Part shown: piece by piece, positions 1-9,586 of the stretch
How positions within the stretch are numbered: position 1 is the stretch's first letter
Layout of the letters: each line of letters begins with the position of its first letter
NCBI RefSeq assembly: GCF_000499385.1
Contig: NW_013652008.1
Span: 1 to 10,855, forward strand
Length of the DNA stretch: 10,855 nucleotides
Direction of reading: 5' to 3'
Origin: Eimeria necatrix
Lineage: Eukaryota > Apicomplexa > Conoidasida > Eucoccidiorida > Eimeriidae
The notes under the pieces: generated by a model
The model's database searches: none
Told to the model about the DNA's origin: nothing
The model's input: only the letters and a program-made list of their open reading frames with translations
Program-made: the position numbers and the translations under genes

Positions 1-1700
1 TGTGGTTGCTTGTGTTTATGGGATGGGAAGCGTGTTGTGAGTTGCTTTGCGGCACCTGAAACGAGTCAATATGACCCTGTGGCGAGCCGTGTTGTGTCTG
101 GAAATTCCAGTCAGCGACTGCCGAGTCCTTGGCATTTGAGATGGAACACGGATGGCGTCAGATGGTGACTTGGGGCGTTGTGATGTAGCCGGGAGCACGG
201 GCAAGTTTGCAAGTGGAGTGGGATTAGTTGAATAGGCATTGGCTTTGACGGCAGACTTGTTGTTGACTCGAGTGCCGCATGTGGCTCGGTGAATAGCGGT
301 TTGTGCAGACCGGCCAGTGGTTTTTGCATGTGCTGCCGGTTTATCTGGGAAAAATCGGTGCTTGTTTAAGACTGTGGTTGAAGCAGTGGTATCCTCTGGC
401 ACTGGTTGTTATTTTTGTATGAGGGCGTTTGATACACTGCGTGGCGTGTAGAGGTGAAAGCAAGTTACGCAGAATTGTCGAGAAAACGTCTTCGAGCAAG
501 CCGGATAGTGCGAGAACTACCACAATGTGGGATCAAGAATTTAGGAGTGTGCATTGCTGTGTGCCACTAAAGAAGGTACGACAACGTATTGCTTGGGTTA
601 GCTGATTAGTTTGTTGCGTCAACAAGGCGTTGGCCGAGTGCGTGCGCCTAGTGTTTGACTTGGGATTGTTCGCGAACGGAACGAATAGCTGACCATTTGG
701 CTCTCCATTGCGTGCGTCTTGAGAAATGAGGATGCTCGTGTCGGCAGCGTTTCGCAGCTACATTGCCCTTTGCTTTTTCGAACGCAAGACGTACCAAACG
801 CATGACGCTAGGCCTAGAAAAGCCCAGTGCTCGTTGTATTCCTGGCGGCATTGATCGGCATTTGTATTTGTGGATCGACTCCGGTGGGTTGGATTTTGTT
901 TCGCGAGTGAGAATTAGGGTTGTCAGAGTTAGTAAGAGTGTCTATATCTTTAGATGAGAAGCGTCGAACTGAAATGCCTGCCGATTACGTGACTCTACGC
1001 TTGGCAGCCCACTGGTTGGTGATGGCAATATTGCATGGTGTTGGGCTTTCTATCGGGCATAAGCCCTTCAATTGTCAGCTTAACTTCCGCGTTCTATCTC
1101 CGAAAGTATTGCTGAATTGAAACGTTTTGGAACCCGAGAGTAGCGTCTAATACTGGCGTGTGTTTCACTGTAATGCTTTGTGGTCTTGCTCGCATGCTTA
1201 CTGGCAGCGACCAGCAAGAAACGCAAATCCTTTAGGAATCCTTTTGGTGTTAATTTACAGTGTACGCGACATCCGGTTGCTATGTCCACCGTTCGGCAGT
1301 ATGTATATCTACGCAAGGCAACTGGCGTTTTTCATTTGAGGCCTTTTCCATCAAGGAAGTGGTTCTCCAGCGGTTGCCAGTATTGGGCTTGTTCATGTGT
1401 CACATCCTTGAGGGCTGCTTGTTTTCGTCTTCCTTATAGAGTGCTCCTGCAGAGGTGTCTCTAATTCAATGTGGTCGAGTATTAAAGGCGAAAGCGTCTT
1501 GAAAGCGTGAGCGGTTTGAATGCGTAAGCCTCTTTATACTTTATTTGCTCGCTTTGTGGGAGAAATGGCCACCGCGTGATGCCGCTCGAGCCCGCTTTGG
1601 CGACGTAAAATATGCTTTGACTGTTACCTATCGTACAGCTACTGGCTGGTATTATGATATAAGCGTGTGTCTGTGGATCTGATTTACAGGCCCGCGAAAG
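1..1700. other. Non-coding stretch, strongly G+T-rich on the + strand
   Basis: No gene is recognisable here. The + strand is rich in G and T for most of the stretch: bases 1-60 contain 8 A, 7 C, 22 T and 23 G, bases 841-900 contain 7 A and 10 C, and bases 1621-1680 contain 12 A and 11 C. Short interruptions near 781-840 and 1201-1260 are not G+T-rich. The complementary strand is therefore A+C-rich and poor in stop codons, which explains a 128-codon minus-strand frame at 16-402 and a second overlapping minus frame at 111-329. Neither shows a domain I recognise, and both translate to Thr/Pro/Ala/Arg/His-rich text expected from such composition. Small perfect palindromes occur at 668-677 (GTTCGCGAAC) and 808-817 (CTAGGCCTAG). 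Confidence 0.6.
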
Positions 1701-3309
1701 CCTTGCTGAAGGCGCCGCTTTAACGAATGGTGTTGTCGTAAGTGGACAAATGCGCTGGCAGACCGAAACATAGCTTTAACGACGAGCAACTCACGTCCAA
1801 GCCCCAGCACTCTGTTTGTTCTCGTCGATCCGTTAACACTCATTTGGCACCCTACGCTTCACATCTGGGGACTAACCAAAACTAATAAGTGAACAAGTGC
1901 AACCAACGGTAGGAAATGATGACTACTGGTTGCCATTTCAGTTCAGATGCTTAATAGATGCATAGGATCAGCTCGCACCCACAATAGCTAAGAATGTCGA
2001 TGTTTCAAAGCATTGTTTTCAAATTCCCCGAAGCTAGCAGACTGACTACTACTACTGTAGTGGCCCAAATCAGCAATTGACCGTTGCACGCTTGGGTGCT
2101 AAACAAAGATGCAGCTTTTAGGCAGCAACAGTGCCTGATCGTAATGATACTGACTCAAACATAGCAACTAAAGAGTGGCGAAAAAACGTTGAAATGGCGA
2201 GCACGTCGCTAGAAGGAATGACTAGGGCCTGAATTATCGAAGACGCCGCACCTCATGAACCCGAAGAACGTGGCGACCATTTCATCCGGTCCCCCGCCAG
2301 TCGGCAAATGTAAAGTAACGCTGACAGTGGGGTCGACCTACTGCCGAACTATTTGTCTAAACGTCTTCACCTCAGGTTGTACGTTTGGATAATTATTAAG
2401 ATACCTGGGAGGGTAAGGAACGTGGCAATTAGTGACGGACGGCCTGTTAGCTTTACATTTTCAGGGCATGAACTGAGAGGCGAACAAACACTTTCGCTAG
2501 CATCGCCGTTCAGGTCGTGCGTTCCTTTTTGCTCGCTGACAATACAGTCATTTCCACAAGAAATGAGATTGATAAGCGCTACGTAATTTAAGCGGCAGAG
2601 GACGTTTTCTGCGTCGTATAGCAAAGGACGTTTTTTTTCGGCGCTATCGAGTCAGGTTGTAGGTTCCTGAAGGTTCTACGATATTGTCTGGTTGGCGTGT
2701 TGGTGACAATAAGCAACGGAAAAGCAGCTTCGCCTGTTCCCTATGTCTGATAAGAAAAGCAGTGAACCTTGGAAAAAGCGCTATAATGCCTTTAAAATGT
2801 AACCATGCCTAATAAAATGAAGCGAGAGCAGGCACTACCCTTAGTGTGATCAACCCCCGCAGCTTGTGAGTTTTACTTTGGGCCTCAGAATTTTACAAAG
2901 CAAATACACTAACCATAGAAGACGGTTTGCAATGCCTTTTCACCACAAGCTCAGTAGCCTCGGAAGGAACACTAGCGCGGCTGAAGCCGCTAACGTCATA
3001 TCTGGTCGTTGGAATCAAAGAAACCCTTTTAGCGGAGCTCTTTGCCATCTTAGCTTGTACGCTCGTGACTATGATGCAGATTTGCTGTCATATTTTCACT
3101 GTGGTACCTTACCATCACTATTGTACTTGTCGTGGCATGTGCGACACTAGGTTGCGGCTCAGTCACAGTCATTAGTTGGTCGCCTGAGAATGCTGTGACT
3201 TAAAAACAGCAGCTTCAGTGAGCCACAAGGAAGCATTCAGGCCACCTGCTACCTTCTGATTTCCCAGCATCCGTATGCAGCCGATTCGAGTTCATGCTTT
3301 TGTATACCA
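1701..3309. other. Non-coding stretch, A-rich at first, then balanced
   Basis: No gene is recognisable. The beginning has the opposite strand bias to the preceding 1.7 kb: bases 1861-1920 contain 26 A and 11 C, and bases 2161-2220 contain 24 A against 9 T. From about 2,350 on the composition is roughly balanced. Open frames here are shorter than 100 codons, overlap each other on both strands and show no recognised motif. The only internal structures I found are a short direct repeat at 2595-2634 and an 8-bp inverted pair, AGTCACAG at 3161-3168 and CTGTGACT at 3193-3200, separated by 24 bases. Confidence 0.55.
2595..2634. repeat. Short direct repeat, 14 bp twice
   Basis: GCAGAGGACGTTTT (2595-2608) recurs as GCAAAGGACGTTTT (2621-2634) with one mismatch and an offset of 26 bases. 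The second copy continues into a run of eight T. No function is evident. It could be a local duplication or replication slippage. Confidence 0.5.
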
Positions 3310-3357
3310 ATGGACAGGTAGTGCGCAAAAAATTTTTGCGCAGTCATACATGGACAG
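3310..3357. repeat. Near-perfect palindrome flanked by 8-bp direct repeats
   Basis: The arms TGCGCAAAAA (3322-3331) and TTTTTGCGCA (3333-3342) are exact inverted copies around a single central A at 3332. The palindrome is flanked by two identical 8-mers, ATGGACAG, at 3310-3317 and 3350-3357. A short inverted repeat between 8-bp direct repeats is the arrangement left by some DNA transposons; hAT elements make 8-bp target duplications. The enclosed segment is only about 32 bp, so it could be a footprint, a tiny derivative or a coincidence. Confidence 0.45.
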
Positions 3358-3362
3358 TGGAA

Positions 3363-3392
3363 CTGAGCTAAGGTCGCTGAGCTAAGATGTCG
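3363..3392. repeat. Imperfect tandem duplication of CTGAGCTAAG
   Basis: CTGAGCTAAGGTCG (3363-3376) is followed directly by CTGAGCTAAGATGTCG (3377-3392), a tandem pair differing by a few bases. A related CTGAGCTGAG lies about 40 bases further on, near 3427. No function is evident. Confidence 0.5.
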
Positions 3393-5793
3393 TTCTTCTA
3401 AGCTCAACACGTTTGGCGTTTTACTGCTGAGCTGAGAAATAAACTTGGAATAAACTGTCCCACGACAATGCGTATGACCCCATGATTTCGTTATGGACCG
3501 TGCACATAGGACAAACCCATACACATGGTTGTAGTACGGATAATGCTAGAGCTGGAGCATTTGTGCATATTTAGGCCAGTGAAACTAGGAGCATTTGAAC
3601 ATTGTTGTTGAGCCAGCTGTGTCCTACTAAAACACAGGTGGCAGGTTTGCGTCCTGCTAGATAATTTCCGCGAAAGGTGGTGCGTGCTTGCGAAACAGCT
3701 CATTAGTGTGTTCTAATTCGTTGCTGGCTTGTACAAAATTAAGCCTCTAATACCTAGCAAAAGTGGTGCAACACTGCAGCAAGCCTCGTTTGATCGAAAA
3801 GACCGGTCGAAATAAACCTGCGAAGGTTTGCTGACAGCCTCACCTCAATGGATGGTGGAAGCACAAGACAGCTCGTAGATGCATAATTCAAGTTGGTGAG
3901 GATTTATATTGGCTGCGCTCATGCAGAATGAATTTGGTCATTTTAAATTCCGGTAGGCAGTGGCGTAGACGTATTAAAAGACAATAGTAGCACTTAGTGC
4001 ACGCTTCCATATACAGACTCTCAGGGACGAAAATAGCATTTTGCAATTCTGTGGAAGCCCTTTGAAACAAAGCCGTCTTGGTGCAGCTTGTACGGCATCT
4101 ATTTGGATGATCATGCGACGAGATAGAAGATTATGTTCACTCTCCCCCAGAAGCTTGCAGATAGAAGAAATGCCTAACATTAACGCAGACTGATACAAAT
4201 GCAGCTAGTGCGTCGCGTTATATAACAGTAAAAGCTTACTGAATAAAAATTATTATATATGCGTTCAGCCACACATCGCCAGAGAACCCCTCAACCCGAA
4301 AATTTGAGGTGTCCATAATTTTTCTATGTTTGACTCAGTTCTAAGAACAGTAGCGTGTAAAGCAAGCCATTCTAGTGCTGCTCTTGTTCGCGCACAGATT
4401 GACGAGGCTGGTAACGCGTCACTACTTTGTCCACCTGACAAATGTATTTGCAGGCTGTGGGAGATGCATCGCTTCACCTCCAGGCGTGCACTTCAGCTAC
4501 CGAGATAAAGGCGCCGTACACTTTTCGAGGAGACGTCATAAGTCATGTGTGCTCTAAGTATAGACAAGAAAACATTTTCAGCTAGTACGCCCTCATAAGC
4601 CTGTCTCCACCTGCATTTGTCTGTAGACTCATTTAGGATGCGATTGCGTTTAAAAACCGGCCAGTCGTCGAAACTGTCCTCTGCTTTATCCCTTGCGTTC
4701 AACGCGTTGTTATCGAAGCATTCTGCCATTCACGGTGCAGTATAACACACTGCTTCCCATGCAATCTCGTAAAGGCATGTGCAGCAATATCGAATGTGTC
4801 AGGTTTAGCACTGCATATGAAGAGCTGTGCGATACCTCTATGGCTGCGCTGATCTTGTGTCGTCTGTTTAATTCCCTGCTATAGTGGTTGTAGATTGATG
4901 AATTTGCAAGTGGCAGCGAATTGAGCTGTGCAAAAGGCAGTGCGTTTCCCTGTGTTGATGGCTACACGTACACTTGCAAGTAGTTTGAGGTGTTGAACTA
5001 AGGCAGGCCCTGTCAATTTGTGCTCAGCGACACGTAACTATTCAGGCTGTGGGGAAGCACCCATCACAAACAACCTAAATTTCCAGCTCATGTGGTTGCA
5101 CCAATAAAATATTCAAGCCTTCTCTTCTTTCCTGAGCAACAACTGCTTAGGCGTTTTGTATTTCACACCTCAAACTACTACTGCTTACCAGCTTGCATAT
5201 TGGCCCTCTTCAGAGACAATAAGAATGCGGTAGATGTGCCAGGCCTACATGAGCTAAGGCGAAGTTATTCCGTATACTGGGCGGCATTCCACGTTTTGCT
5301 ATAATTAGCCTTAGTTTCTGCGATTTGGCTGCGGGATGATGTGTATATTGTTTGTGCAGGCAGTCCGTCGTCTCGCGCTGCTACTGACTGATATTTGAGC
5401 ATCTCGTGTTGCAAAAAAAATCGCCGTGGACTGCCGATGGGATATGAAGAGCATACAATCTTTTGGGCAGTACTTCAATGCATTGCCGAACCATATATGC
5501 AGTGCAAATCTTTTTTCTTGTGCCACACCGTACTGCTTTTAGGTTTGTCTTGGCGGTGACTGGGCAGGTTTGTTTTAGCTGTTAGCCCTCGTCGTGCCTT
5601 ATTAAGGCCATGAATTTGGCTCAGTGGTTACCTGCGACGAATTCGTTTTACTCGTCTGCCAATCGTGCTAGCCAGCAACCAAGAAAAGCCACTTCCAGGC
5701 AGTGCGTGCGCACGCCTTGGTGCTTCCTTTGTTTTCCTGCTGTGGTGCCTTTCGGCACTGGCGGAAGTAGGCTCTGCTTTGTGAAAGCCGATA
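3393..5793. other. Non-coding stretch, no recognised gene
   Basis: I see no supported gene, RNA or mobile element in these 2.4 kb. The sequence is close to balanced in base use, with AT-rich patches such as 4236-4262. GGAGCATTTG occurs twice around 3553 and 3590. A perfect 12-bp palindrome, GCGTGCGCACGC, lies at 5704-5715. Frames of 60-100 codons occur on both strands. The most protein-like is a minus-strand 78-codon frame at 4493-4729 that starts with ATG and has an acidic, mixed-composition N-terminal half, but it matches no family I know and its length is expected by chance. Confidence 0.5.
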
Positions 5794-5825
5794 TGTCTAA
5801 GGGCACCTTGCAGTGCCCTTGGACA
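5794..5825 (+). other. Compact hairpin, 13-bp stem
   Basis: TGTCTAAGGGCAC (5794-5806) pairs with GTGCCCTTGGACA (5813-5825) across a 6-base loop, CTTGCA. Twelve of the thirteen positions are Watson-Crick pairs and one (5798 with 5821) is T opposite G, a U·G wobble in RNA read from the + strand. It is too short for a microRNA precursor, and no run of T follows that would suggest a terminator. Pairing would be stable if transcribed, but nothing shows that it is transcribed. Confidence 0.55.
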
Positions 5826-5883
5826 AGTCTGCTGCAGTCGCTGTCAGTTTATATTTTGCTTATGCACAGCACCACTCGTATTC

Positions 5884-5899
5884 GGTTTGTATACAAACC
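5884..5899. repeat. Perfect 16-bp palindrome
   Basis: GGTTTGTATACAAACC is its own reverse complement. A smaller inverted pair follows closely: AGGACCA (5924-5930) and TGGTCCT (5935-5941) around ATAC. Perfect palindromes of this size can be binding sites for dimeric proteins, but no adjacent gene supports a regulatory reading. Confidence 0.5.
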
Positions 5900-6100
5900 A
5901 GTGCTCCTCTGAACCAGGTGGAAAGGACCAATACTGGTCCTCAGCAGCGAAAAACCAGAGTAGTTGCGCAGCTCGACGATTAAACGGAGCCATAACGATG
6001 TAAATAGAGCAAACGCGTAGAATGCGTTGCAATCCAAAGTAATTGGGGCATTTTCTGTTGAGCTTTTGGAAACTCCTTCCAGTCTGAACGAAAAAATGTG

Positions 6101-6130
6101 ATTGAATGGAAGCCGCAGAATCCATTCAAT
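6101..6130. repeat. Inverted repeat, 10-bp perfect arms
   Basis: ATTGAATGGA (6101-6110) and TCCATTCAAT (6121-6130) are exact inverted copies around a 10-base spacer. The flanking bases do not extend the pairing. It is the third inverted structure within about 340 bases, after those at 5794 and 5884. Confidence 0.5.
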
Positions 6131-7532
6131 GCTTTAGAACCTGTACCATTTTTGCTGAATTCCTGCACACTGCGTACTCCAGACATACTCAAAGCTTCAA
6201 CTTACATTATTATGTTAACATTATTATGTATTTTGGTCACTAATGCCGCACTGAAATATTTGCTGATTTATCAGTACCATTACCAAACTGGTCTTTATCG
6301 TGTTGACGTAGCTAGGAGGAGCAGTGCAATTTATTACAAATCTTGTTTACAGCATCTGCAACGCTCCATCCGATGTGTAATCCACGTATTCGGGCCTCTC
6401 TTTGGACTTTGGAAAGTGCGTGCAATGCTTTTAAGATGTCACAAGCACTTCAATGTACGAATTCAAGTGAGATTTTGGGAATTTTCGCGTCTTCCCATCA
6501 GGCATTTTTCGTGACCTCTTTCACTGGTGTTTTTTCCTGGCCCGCCATGATGAGCGGAAATTTCATCGTAGCATGAATACTTGCTAAGAGCAGAATCATG
6601 GTAAGACGGAAACAAAAACATCCACATTTTCAGAAAATGCTCGTCAGCTTTTTATTGTGCCATACTCTGTAGCGATCCACCACCGATTGGCTATGCATGA
6701 CTAGACGCACCTAGTCCGTCACGAGAATAGCTGCATCGTGTCAGTTCGTGAGTAATCGAATCCTGGCATGCTACAAAAAACGTAGGGCAACAATATATAT
6801 ATGAACAGAACCGATTCACACAAGCAACGCCGAGTTGGTGTCAGCTACACTTTGCTAATCAATCAGGGAGTGAGGCTCCTTGTCTTATTTTAATTAATGT
6901 TGTCAGTACTCTACAATATAAGAATTTAGAGAAGCAGGGAAAATTACGTTGTCAGAGGGGCCTCTGGGTGCTCCATGCTCCAGTTCCGGAAGTGAATCCG
7001 TTTACTAGACATGTTAAAACATAGCTTAAGATGCCTTAGAAACCCTGAAGAGCCTTAGCCAGGCTCTGCACTTGTACAGAGCATGTTGAATTTTTGTTGC
7101 ATCACAATACAGTGGATATCCGTAACAACACCTGTACTGTTACATGCGATGATGGCTTGCATACGACCTCCGACCTACACACAGCGCACTTCACTGGCTT
7201 TGAGCTTTTCATGCCTGTTTCTGTACACAAAATGGATGGATACGGCATATTTCCAGGCTTTCAGTTTTTCGAAAAAAAAATATAATATTATTTTCAGGAT
7301 GCAACATATGGAAACTGATATTGGGAGGGAGGGATAATTTAGTCCACTAGGGCAACGGTGTAGACCGAAAGGAGCAACATTCCCCATGCAGTTTCTCAAT
7401 GGCACCGTACACACATATACACAGCTTAGTTTTATGATTGTTTCTAGCTTTCAAACCATCATCGGCAAATTCCACGCACTATCGTTGGGCTTGCAATCGG
7501 CTTTTGTAACTTCAGCCTAACGCTCGCCAGAG
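6131..7532. other. Non-coding stretch with AT-rich patches
   Basis: No gene is recognisable. ACATTATTATGT occurs twice at 6204-6215 and 6218-6229. A TA run lies near 6792-6801. A 12-bp palindrome, TTTTTCGAAAAA, at 7265-7276 leads into an A/T-only tract up to about 7294. A + strand frame of 138 codons covers 6098-6514, but it begins with GTG, its first ATG is near 6211, and it matches no family I know. GACTAG (6699-6704) and CTAGTC (6711-6716) form a small inverted pair. Confidence 0.5.
7049..7082. other. Two mutually exclusive small hairpins
   Basis: AGAGCC (7049-7054) can pair with GGCTCT (7062-7067). The overlapping GCTCTG (7063-7068) can instead pair with CAGAGC (7077-7082). The two 6-bp stems share their middle strand, so only one can form at a time. 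Such alternatives act as switches in some RNAs, but with no gene beside them this is more likely a chance arrangement. Confidence 0.35.
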
Positions 7533-7541
7533 TATATAAAA
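7533..7541 (+). promoter_or_regulatory. TATA-like box (weak candidate)
   Basis: TATATAAAA sits in a locally GC-containing context (CGCCAGAG before it). An ATG in good initiation context (A at -3, G at +4) at 7555 opens only a 13-codon frame, and it lies upstream of where a TATA-directed start would be expected, about 30 bases downstream of the box. A second TATA-like site, CTATAAAACG on the minus strand, lies near 7633-7642 and would direct transcription the opposite way. Isolated TATA boxes are common by chance, so neither is assigned to a gene. Confidence 0.15.
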
Positions 7542-8514
7542 TCAGCCTTCGAAAATGGCGCCGCTTTGCGGGATACAGTGTAGGAGTTTGCGTTAGAGCA
7601 AATAAATATGGAATAAGTGCGCAGTGCAAGCACGTTTTATAGCGCCCACTTTAGACATGGTCGCGCCCTCCACGAGCAAACTAATTGACAACAGATGAGT
7701 TGAGCTGAACAACTGAGAAAGCATAACAATGTGTTTTGGTATATCAAAATCTGAAAGACGCTGTGCTGCTCTGAGGACAGATACTGCAACAATTTTCTCG
7801 TGTGCACCCCTCCAACTCTTTTCTAGAACTGTGCAGGCAGACAATGCATGCAATGGCTGCTGGAAACTCCAAGCTACCATCTGCAGTGCCATTTTGAGCA
7901 ATCAAAGGCAAACGTTCGCGCGATAAACCTGCCCGTTGGATGCAACGAAGCGCTGTTAAGAAACACTTTAACTCCGTGCTCTGCTGCATTTTGCTGGCGT
8001 GTTTTGGGGCTCCCCAGTTTTTTCCGTACACGCAGGTGTGCCACTAGGGTAGGCTTTGCAGCACATGAACTTGTGCATCGAACGCGAAGGCATTTTTGAT
8101 GGCTTTGTTGAAGTTGCATTGCTCGGATGCCAAAAACGCGTGTTGAGTCAGGGCGCTCCTAGAGAGTGCAGACACATGTAAACGCGCAAAATATGAATGA
8201 TAGGTCTCAGTTTAATATGGAAAAAGCTGAAGATCTTCGTTTCCACCGATTGGTGGCAAGCACTCTTTGTTGTAGTATAGGGTCGATATTAAAAGCAAAC
8301 ACAACCATTGTGAAACCAGTCACGGGGATCTGCAGTTAATCACAGCTGGTGATGCAGCATCAATATGGGAAAACGGCTATTATAACAGCTCAGGACATAA
8401 CAACTGCAATAAACGCGGCTTAGCTTCGACGGGAAATTCAGTCCAACGCTGGAGGTGACAAGAATGGCGCAGGAGCAAAATGTATAGTTTCCAAAGTGCA
8501 TAATCTAGTGTTGA
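7542..8514. other. Non-coding stretch, no recognised gene
   Basis: No supported gene. Several overlapping frames of 65-102 codons occupy both strands between about 7,590 and 8,120, the pattern expected of stop-poor non-coding DNA rather than one real gene. A 10-bp palindrome, GAAGATCTTC, lies near 8229-8238. I found no repeat linking this stretch to the structured end of the window. Confidence 0.45.
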
Positions 8515-8808
8515 ATGTTGCTTCTTGCAGACAAAAGACCAAAAGCAGCTTCTGTGGATGTGAATTCATATTCAAACCCCAATGAAAATTCGGTCAGGGG
8601 CCCCGTTGGCGGCTACGAAAAAAGCACCACGTCTTCATTAACGGTAGGAAACCTCATACTGGTAGCGGTGCACATCGTGGTTGCTCTGGTCGAAGAATTA
8701 TGTATTGCTATTTTAACGATTGTCACTATGAAAGTGTCATTGATTCATGCAAGCATAATATTGATTCTACTCCGCAAATGCGTCCCCAGATGCACGGGCA
8801 GCTGCTAA
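8515..8808 (+). CDS. Doubtful 97-codon frame with a hydrophobic C-terminal half
   Basis: I do not recognise this protein, and the frame may be chance. It runs from an ATG directly after an in-frame TGA to TAA. Residues 1-46 are hydrophilic (Lys, Asn, Ser, Gly). Residues 47-59 and about 62-86 are hydrophobic, compatible with one or two membrane segments, and are followed by a short Arg/Lys/Cys tail. A pyrimidine-containing CTTCTTGCAG ending at 8530 resembles a 3' splice site, and ACG|GTAGGA near 8641 could be a 5' splice site, so an internal exon of about 110 bases is an alternative. No neighbour supports a role. About ten stop-free runs of this length are expected by chance in the window. Confidence 0.12.
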   Translation: MLLLADKRPKAASVDVNSYSNPNENSVRGPVGGYEKSTTSSLTVGNLILVAVHIVVALVEELCIAILTIVTMKVSLIHASIILILLRKCVPRCTGSC

Positions 8809-9244
8809 ATTGAGCAACTGATCTAAATGCACGCGGAATGCATCTACGATGACAGACTGCTCTTCAAGGCACGTAGGGTTAGTTCACTGCAGATTGTAAG
8901 ATTTGTGCGGACCCATTAGGGTTTCTTGGGTACGTGAAGCTCCGTCACTAAGTGCGCTGCACTCAGTGGCCCGCGTGCAAAGAAGGTGGCTATCTTGAAA
9001 CTGGCGCAGAGAAGAAAAAGAAAATTAGTGAACAAAAGCGAAGCATCAAGATGAGCAACCGGCCATGCTTGATGTGTGCTTAACATGCCGTCTTCTTAGT
9101 GTCCAGTAGTTTCACTATCAGCGTTGTAATTGTGCACTGTTCTTAAAGTAGAGCTTGATGTACCCGCAAGGTGATGTTGCCGGAAAAGTGCGTTGCCGGG
9201 GTGAGGCAGTCAACATTGCCGAAATCAAAAGACCTCGACACGCG
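8809..9244. other. Non-coding stretch with a small imperfect hairpin
   Basis: No gene is recognised. CACTAAGTGC (8946-8955) and GCACTCAGTG (8959-8968) are inverted copies with one mismatch around a 3-base loop. A purine-only tract of about 17 bases lies near 9007-9024. From 9118 a 107-codon minus-strand frame and from 9155 an 85-codon + strand frame overlap each other across 9155-9412. Neither resembles a family I know, and two overlapping opposite frames argue that at least one is spurious. Confidence 0.4.
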
Positions 9245-9264
9245 TTAGGCCATTTTCGGCCTAA
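9245..9264. repeat. First of two adjacent hairpins, 7-bp stem
   Basis: TTAGGCC (9245-9251) and GGCCTAA (9258-9264) are perfect inverted copies around the 6-base loop ATTTTC. It ends two bases before the next, stronger inverted repeat. Confidence 0.55.
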
Positions 9265-9266
9265 GC

Positions 9267-9295
9267 TATCATACGGTCGTATGGACCGTATGATA
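9267..9295. repeat. Second of two adjacent hairpins, 12-bp perfect stem
   Basis: TATCATACGGTC (9267-9278) and GACCGTATGATA (9284-9295) are perfect inverted copies around the 5-base loop GTATG. This is among the strongest short inverted repeats I found in the window. Together with the 9245-9264 hairpin it makes a 51-base double stem-loop about 175 bases upstream of the first long repeat block. Possible readings are a protein-binding site, a transposon end or a structured RNA; the sequence does not decide between them. Confidence 0.6.
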
Positions 9296-9586
9296 TCTAT
9301 TGACGTCCTCGCCACCGTATTGGTAAAGTGCCATCCGCGTTTCAGAGTGTACAGGGATACCGAGCCAGACAAGCCGAAGCCATACCTGCTGGCGTGTTTA
9401 CTATTTCTATGACAGCCCGAAGACGAATTTATCACAACCAAGCGAATGCAACGAAATACATCGCCTTTTACATGGTGTTCGGGATGTGCATTGGTTCATT
9501 GGGTGGTGTGCAGAAGCGCATGAGTGTCCAAGTGCTTTGCGAGCTGGCCTAGTTGTCCGTTTGGGCGAAAACACCTGAATCGGGCT

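Noticed and set aside
16..402. 128-codon minus-strand frame with Thr/Pro/Ala/Arg-rich translation
   Set aside because: The coding strand would be A+C-rich and therefore nearly free of stop codons, a second overlapping frame is also open, and no domain is recognisable.
1219..1228. AAACGCAAAT, also present in the inverted arms near 9668 and 10142
   Set aside because: A single 10-mer with only weak similarity around it. Not enough to call a further copy of the arm.
2768..2790. TTGGAA and TATAAT resembling a bacterial promoter
   Set aside because: The spacing is about 9 bases instead of about 17, and nothing else in the window suggests a bacterial genome.
6098..6514. 138-codon + strand frame with a hydrophobic segment
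   Set aside because: It opens with GTG, the first ATG is over 100 bases in, its start falls on an inverted repeat, and it shows no family resemblance. Length is within chance expectation.
6752..6770. TAATCGAATCCTGGC resembling a tRNA T-arm or RNA polymerase III B box
   Set aside because: The flanks do not form a T-stem, there is no matching A box or cloverleaf upstream, and no tRNA-derived SINE structure follows.
2812..8415. Several AATAAA-type polyadenylation signals (near 2812, 3437, 3812, 4238, 5104, 7598 and 8410)
   Set aside because: Six-base motifs at this density are expected by chance, and none follows a supported gene.
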